Source: Paraspadella gotoi
Lineage: Eukaryota; Chaetognatha
NCBI GenBank assembly: GCA_051294375.1
Contig: CM119268.1
Span: 3,375,856-3,439,855, forward strand
Direction of reading: 5' to 3'
Length of the DNA: 64,000 nt
Under the pieces are notes generated by a model, which was given only the letters and a program-made list of their open reading frames with translations, did no database searches and was not told the origin of the DNA. Positions 1 through 64,000 of the stretch are shown here, piece by piece. The translations under genes were made by a program, and so were the position numbers. How positions within the stretch are numbered: the first letter of the stretch is position 1; each line of letters starts with the position of its first letter.

Positions 1-830
1 ATGCAAGGTTCCTTTTTCCAAAACTTCCTCCGGCACCAGATGCCATGGCTGTACATAGCCAATAAAAATAATTAATTATTGACGATTTTTTCTCTGCAGT
101 AGATGATATAAGTTGAGATTATATATATAGTTGACTCGCGTTCTCTTTACGTAATTTCTCTAACGTTCGTGACGATAATTGATTGATAGATAATTGATTG
201 ATTATTACGACGACGGTGATGAATTGATTGACGACGATGCAGACGACGAAGATCATAAAACCAACGTCGTTTCGATTCGATTCGTTTCGATTCACCGTCA
301 ACTTTTATCGGAGAATTTCGTCCAAATCAAGTTGATTCGTAAAATTCGTTGAACCAGAAAACGAAACGAAAGAAAATTTTTAAAAAATATATTTTTTCAC
401 AAATGCGTAAAATAATTCGCCTATTGTTATGAACCCACAACCCAGTCTGCCTTTAAGGATTTACTAAGACCATAAATAATATGTAATATAATCTATATTG
501 ACGATTGTCATACCTAAAGTTTCTCAAAACGATCGACGGCGAGCGAACGAGATTGAAATATCGACCGCGGCGAGCACGATGGCCAAAACTGGCCCAAAAT
601 GGCCAAAAATGGCAAAATGGCAGAATTGGAGAAATCTCTTGGATCGATGTCCGATTCCAGTTTCCTCTCCATTTGTCCATTTGGCTTCTCTGGTTCCCTC
701 GACGCCCTAGCGGAGAAAAAAAAAGACCGAATCAGCTGTTTTCTCTCTTTATTTATATTTCTTTCTTTTCCTAATTCCTTTCTTTTTTATTTTTCTTTAT
801 TTCTATATTTTTATATATCGCTTTTCTTTC
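1..830. other. Upstream AT-rich non-coding stretch
   Basis: No exon with both a convincing splice acceptor and donor was found. AT-rich DNA with short GA/CG-rich islands, and a short run of overlapping CAAAATGGCC-like words near 585-625. The first 50 bases can be read as an open frame (FPKLPPAPDAM), but it has no LRR pattern and no good donor. Probably an intron or 5' flank of the LRR gene. Confidence 0.4.
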
Positions 831-856
831 TTGCTTTCTTTCTTTCTTTCTTTTTT

Positions 857-943
<87 letters not shown>

Positions 944-945
944 CT
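831..945. repeat. (CTTT)n tetranucleotide microsatellite
   Basis: Nearly uninterrupted CTTT units, flanked by imperfect T/C-rich sequence on both sides. The long Phe/Leu/Ser or Lys/Glu/Arg frames through it are by-products of the repeat. Confidence 0.95.
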
Positions 946-1034
946 TTTTCTTCTTCTCTTTCTTTATTTCTAGTGGTCTGCATTTGCGCGGCAAAAGTTC
1001 GATCTTGACACGAAACGAGATTAAGTCGTTGGCA

Positions 1035-1270
1035 GAAAGGATAAAACATTGGCATGGAGATGGCGCTCGGACATGGAGATGTCGCCTTGGCATGGAGATA
1101 GCTCTGGGGCGTAGCAGATCGCGCGCTGGCATGGAGAAGGCGCTCGAGAATGGAGATGGCGCTCTGGCATGGAAATGTTTTTCGATCATCAAGAAGGTCC
1201 TCTGGTATGTCAGATGGCACTCTCGAATGGAGATGACGCTCTGGCAGGGCATGGCTTTGGCATGGCAGAA
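1035..1270. repeat. Degenerate minisatellite, GGCATGGAGATGGCGCT-like unit
   Basis: Variants of GGCATGGAGATGGCGCT recur about nine times with unit spacing of roughly 20-30 bases and many substitutions (for example at 1050, 1094, 1129, 1165, 1222). This leaves an open frame in several phases without any protein signature. Confidence 0.7.
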
Positions 1271-1689
1271 AAGCAAGGAAGAGAGCATAGAGGCATATGA
1301 CTGTGACGCGAACCTTGGGAGAAAAAAAATGGTTGTTTAAGCTTTTCTCCTTTCTTTTTTTGGACCCATAGTCATAGATTTGATTATTTTCAGATAAAAA
1401 TGTTAACAAAATGAAAAAAGTCAAGAAAGTCAAGAAATTTAATTAAGTTAAGAATGTTAAGAAAGTTATTTCTTTGGACAACCGCAGTTAAATATGAAGA
1501 ATTGATAACTTCATTTAACATGTTAAACTATATATATATAAAAAACCGCTCTATTTCGAAGACTTCTGTTTTCCTCAAAGGCGCTGGCAAGTCAAGTCAT
1601 AACATCAACGAAAGTTAAGAAAGTTAATTTATTATACTAATCACCATTTTAAACTTTTTCCTACTTTTTCTAATTTATCTTTTTCACGA

Positions 1690-2215
1690 TTCTTTGCCCC
1701 TCATTCTCTTCTTTCCATCATTTCATCTGTCAATCATTCCATGATTCCAACAGTCCATCATTCTTATCTTTTCATCATTCCATCATTTCATCTGTCAATC
1801 ATTCTATCAAACCATCATTCCCTCATTCCATCACTCCATCATTCTTATCTTNNNNNNNNNNNNNNNNNNNNNNNNNNNNNNNNNNNNNNNNNNNNNNNNN
1901 NNNNNNNNNNNNNNNNNNNNNNNNNNNNNNNNNNNNNNNNNNNNNNNNNNNNNNNNNNNNNNNNNNNNNNNNNNNNNNNNNNNNNNNNNNNNNNNNNNNN
2001 NNNNNNNNNNNNNNTCTTATCTTTCCATCACTCCATCATTCCATCTGTCAATCAGTCCATCAGTCCATCATTCCCTCATTCCATCACTCCATCATTCTTA
2101 TCTTTCCATCACTCCATCATTCCATCTGTCAATCATTCCATCAGTCCATCATTCCCTCATTCCATCACTACATCATTCTTATCTTTCCATCATTCCATCC
2201 TTCCCTTTTCCTCAT
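1690..2215. repeat. ATTCCATCA-type minisatellite around a gap
   Basis: Variants of CATTCCATCA and TCATTCTTATCTTTCCATCA alternate on both sides of a 163-base run of N (1852-2014). The assembly broke inside the array, so its true length is unknown. Confidence 0.85.
1852..2014. other. Assembly gap, 163 N
   Basis: Run of N inside the ATTCCATCA array. Confidence 1.
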
Positions 2216-2339
2216 TACCCAACCTTCAATCTTCCCCCCTTACATTTTTCATATTTCCCCCCCCTATCCTTTTCCCTTTTGTTTTCCATCCACTCTGACC
2301 ATCCAGGTTTTATCTCTCACTCGTTGCTCTTTTGTTCAG

Positions 2340-62005
<59,666 letters not shown>

Positions 62006-62125
62006 GTGAGAGGGACTGTGGGGATTTTTTTTAAAAAAAAGTGCGATAGAAAAGAACTGTGTCAAGCCTCTAGTGGCTTGGTGAACCTGGACAATGCGCG
62101 CAATAGGTTTAATTGAATTAAAAAA

Positions 62126-62172
62126 TTTGAGCAAACAATGTCGGATCTGCCCACGATCATTAGCAGTAATTA
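62126..62172. repeat. Dispersed repeat, copy 2
   Basis: Same as 54029-54078. Confidence 0.8.
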
Positions 62173-62185
62173 ATTGATTAATTAA

Positions 62186-62251
62186 GAAGAGAAACAGAAA
62201 GAGATAGAGAGAAAGAGTGTGAGAGAAGAGAGAGAAAGAGAGAGAGAGAGA

Positions 62252-62302
<51 letters not shown>
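62186..62302. repeat. (GA)n-rich tract
   Basis: GA with GTGTGA and AAGA interruptions. Confidence 0.9.
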
Positions 62303-62304
<2 letters not shown>

Positions 62305-62572
62305 CGACTGACTATGACTCACTCTTTTTTTTTTGGCATAATTTATCATAATTCTATGTTCTGACATGATTTAAGTGAATGACCGACAATATTGAGGGGG
62401 CGGACCGATGGACCGACGAAATGGATTATAGAGTCGGGATCTGCTGATAAAATTCATTTGAATATACTAGATATAGAAATGAATGAGATTTTAAGTTGAC
62501 GGTTCTAGGGATTCTTCAAAATTTAAAATCAAAACTAACCTAATTGAGGTATGAGGGAAGGAGAGGAGTGGT

Positions 62573-62656
62573 AAGAATTGGAGTGAGTGAGTGAGTGAGT
62601 GAGTGAGTGAGTGAGTGAGTGAGTGAGTGAGTGAGTGAGCGAGTGAGCGAGTGAGA
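62573..62656. repeat. (GAGT)n microsatellite
   Basis: About 20 GTGA units, the last with GAGC variants. Confidence 0.95.
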
Positions 62657-62984
62657 ACTTACTAGTGAATTCATGGAGTAAATAGTTGAGGTGTGACGCA
62701 TTCCGAGTGACGGGAAAAGCGTGATAGTTTTTTGCAGTGAACAAAGTCAAGAACAAAAAAAAAAGAGAAATACGACATCGACTGAAGCCGCGTTAAAATC
62801 GCGTGAACGAAAAGTTTAGTAGCAATAAGAAGAACAAGATAATTGATGGAGCGAATAATAATAATAATAATTAGAGCAAGATAATTGATGGAGCGAATTG
62901 TTCAGGAGAGACGAGAAATGGAGCGAGAGAAAAAGATTTCAGTCGCCGCTAATGATAAAAGAAAATTCGGTTTTAATCCGTCGG

Positions 62985-62989
62985 GAGTT

Positions 62990-63028
<39 letters not shown>

Positions 63029-63106
63029 CTTGGAGGCCGAACTCGGAGTAATTAGGAACAGACCCGTGGACGACGTCGTCGTCGTCGTCGTCGTCGTCGT
63101 CGTTCG
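62985..63106. repeat. Two (GTC)n microsatellites
   Basis: GTC runs at 62989-63027 and 63074-63104, separated by 46 unique bases. Confidence 0.9.
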
Positions 63107-63109
63107 TGT

Positions 63110-64000
63110 TCTACTTGTCTCTGTTTTGTCTCGCGTCTCCTTTGACAGGTTTTCTGGATGTGGGCCTTTTGCCAAATTAGGAGAAATTCGGTTCCATTTC
63201 GGAGGCTGAATATTTTATTCAATTCTCGAGATTTTTCTAAAGGTGCTTGGTCCGTCTCTCACTCTCACCCCTTCTTTGACTTAATCGCGAGTTCTCTCTG
63301 AGATACTCCTCTATCTATCTATCTGTCTATCATCCGGTTTGTCTGTCTGTCATTCAGTCTGTCTGCCATTTTCTCTCTCTTTTTTTTTTCTTTCTTTCTT
63401 TCTTTCTTTCTAAGAAAGGAAAGAAAGAAAGCGGAGGAAAGATTTTAAATTGGGCAGGGAAGTTAGAGAAGGAAAAGAGAAAAAAGACGAAAAATTAATT
63501 CAAAGGATTAAAGGGGGAAAAGGGGAGAGGGGCAAAAAAGGAAAAATGAAGAAAAAGGGAACAGAAAAACGGAACAGGAAAGATTTGATAAAAATGAGGA
63601 AAAAACGAAAAAAACGATGAAGAGAAAAAGAAGCAGAGAGAGAGAGAGAAGAATTTCCCAATGAGAAGCAGAGGATAGTGACGAAGCGAGGGACGAGAAA
63701 GAATCCCGAAAGTTGAGAAAATCTGAGGAGAGAGGGCGAGAGAAAACGGGCGAGGGAGAGTTAAGAGCGAAACACTTAGTTTTAAAACTGACTGCGTCGC
63801 GCGGAATTTGTTCCTTTTTTGGGAAGTCCGGTGACGACCGGACACGAGTGAGAAAAGCAGAGAGAGAGAGAGAGAGAGAGAGATGAGGAGAGAGGAGAGA
63901 GAGAGAGCGGGAGAAGAGAGACGAAGAAAGAGCGAGACGAGAGAGGAGAGAGCTTTTTAAGTTCTTTTATTTGCCAGCAGAAGTAGAAATTCAGCAGGGA
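63110..64000. other. Intronic or 3' DNA with simple repeats
   Basis: CTAT/CTGT units at 63310-63372, (CTTT)n at 63384-63412 facing (GAAA)n at 63414-63430, purine-rich 63415-63770, GA at 63858-63905. No exon recognised. TTTGACAG at 63142-63149 looks like an acceptor, but the following frame closes after 20 codons. Confidence 0.4.

Noticed and set aside
1-60. Possible end of an upstream exon
   Set aside because: No LRR motif and no convincing donor; the phase to exon 1 cannot be tested.
970-1040. Possible LRR exon after TTTCTAG (GLHLRG, TRNEIKSLAE)
   Set aside because: No donor follows and the frame continues straight into a minisatellite; the LRR spacing is not met.
63142-63209. Possible next exon of the LRR gene after TTTGACAG
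   Set aside because: The frame closes quickly and no transmembrane or FN3 continuation is encoded.

Overview
The window is eukaryotic, almost certainly animal DNA: GT-AG introns, an LRR/LRRCT/fibronectin-III gene split over many small exons, an XK-related-like membrane protein, tRNA-derived SINE heads, a jockey/R1-like LINE, and a very heavy load of microsatellites ((GA)n/(CT)n, (CTTT)n, (GTC)n) and minisatellites. An arthropod, perhaps a crustacean, is my best guess; the sequence does not settle it.

One gene frames the window. On the + strand, 13 exons from 2340 to 62005 join in compatible phases. They encode about 16 leucine-rich repeats, an LRRCT cap and, after a frame-broken stretch, a fibronectin III domain: the ectodomain of an adhesion- or receptor-type cell-surface protein. 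The signal peptide, LRRNT and membrane anchor lie outside the window. The second intron (3045-44300) is 41 kb and mostly repeats and assembly artefact. The tenth intron (53400-60613) holds a nested antisense gene with no introns, an 802-codon XK-related-like ORF (55892-58300). Hammerhead-ribozyme-like repeats lie on both sides of it.

Layout: 1-2339, upstream intron or flank with simple repeats. 2340-3044, two LRR exons. 3045-6690, simple repeats and AT-rich DNA. 6691-11972, a segment present twice, once clean and once with many indels. 11973-14934, a 2.96 kb inverted-repeat (foldback) element with a 4-bp target duplication. 14935-21290 (copy A), 21293-33437 (copy B) and about 37755-42520 (indel-rich copy C) are versions of one locus, probably stacked haplotypes plus unpolished gap-fill. 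29045-32400, a decayed LINE on the minus strand, absent from copy C. 36686-37751 and 42631-43677, two more inverted-repeat elements; the second has an 8-bp target duplication and an empty site in copy B. 44301-53399, LRR exons separated by introns rich in minisatellites. 53400-60613, intron with a TA-flanked MITE and the XK-like unit. 60614-62005, the last visible exons with frame breaks. 62006-64000, simple repeats only.

Four things look most worth attention. First, the intronless XK-like ORF bounded by direct repeats of a hammerhead-like family. Second, a 41-nt 3' piece of tRNA-Leu that ends in a CCA tail and is flanked by an 8-bp direct repeat. Third, several long-armed inverted-repeat elements, two of them with empty sites inside this same window. 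Fourth, clear assembly stacking, which must be resolved before any copy-number or intron-length statement is trusted.
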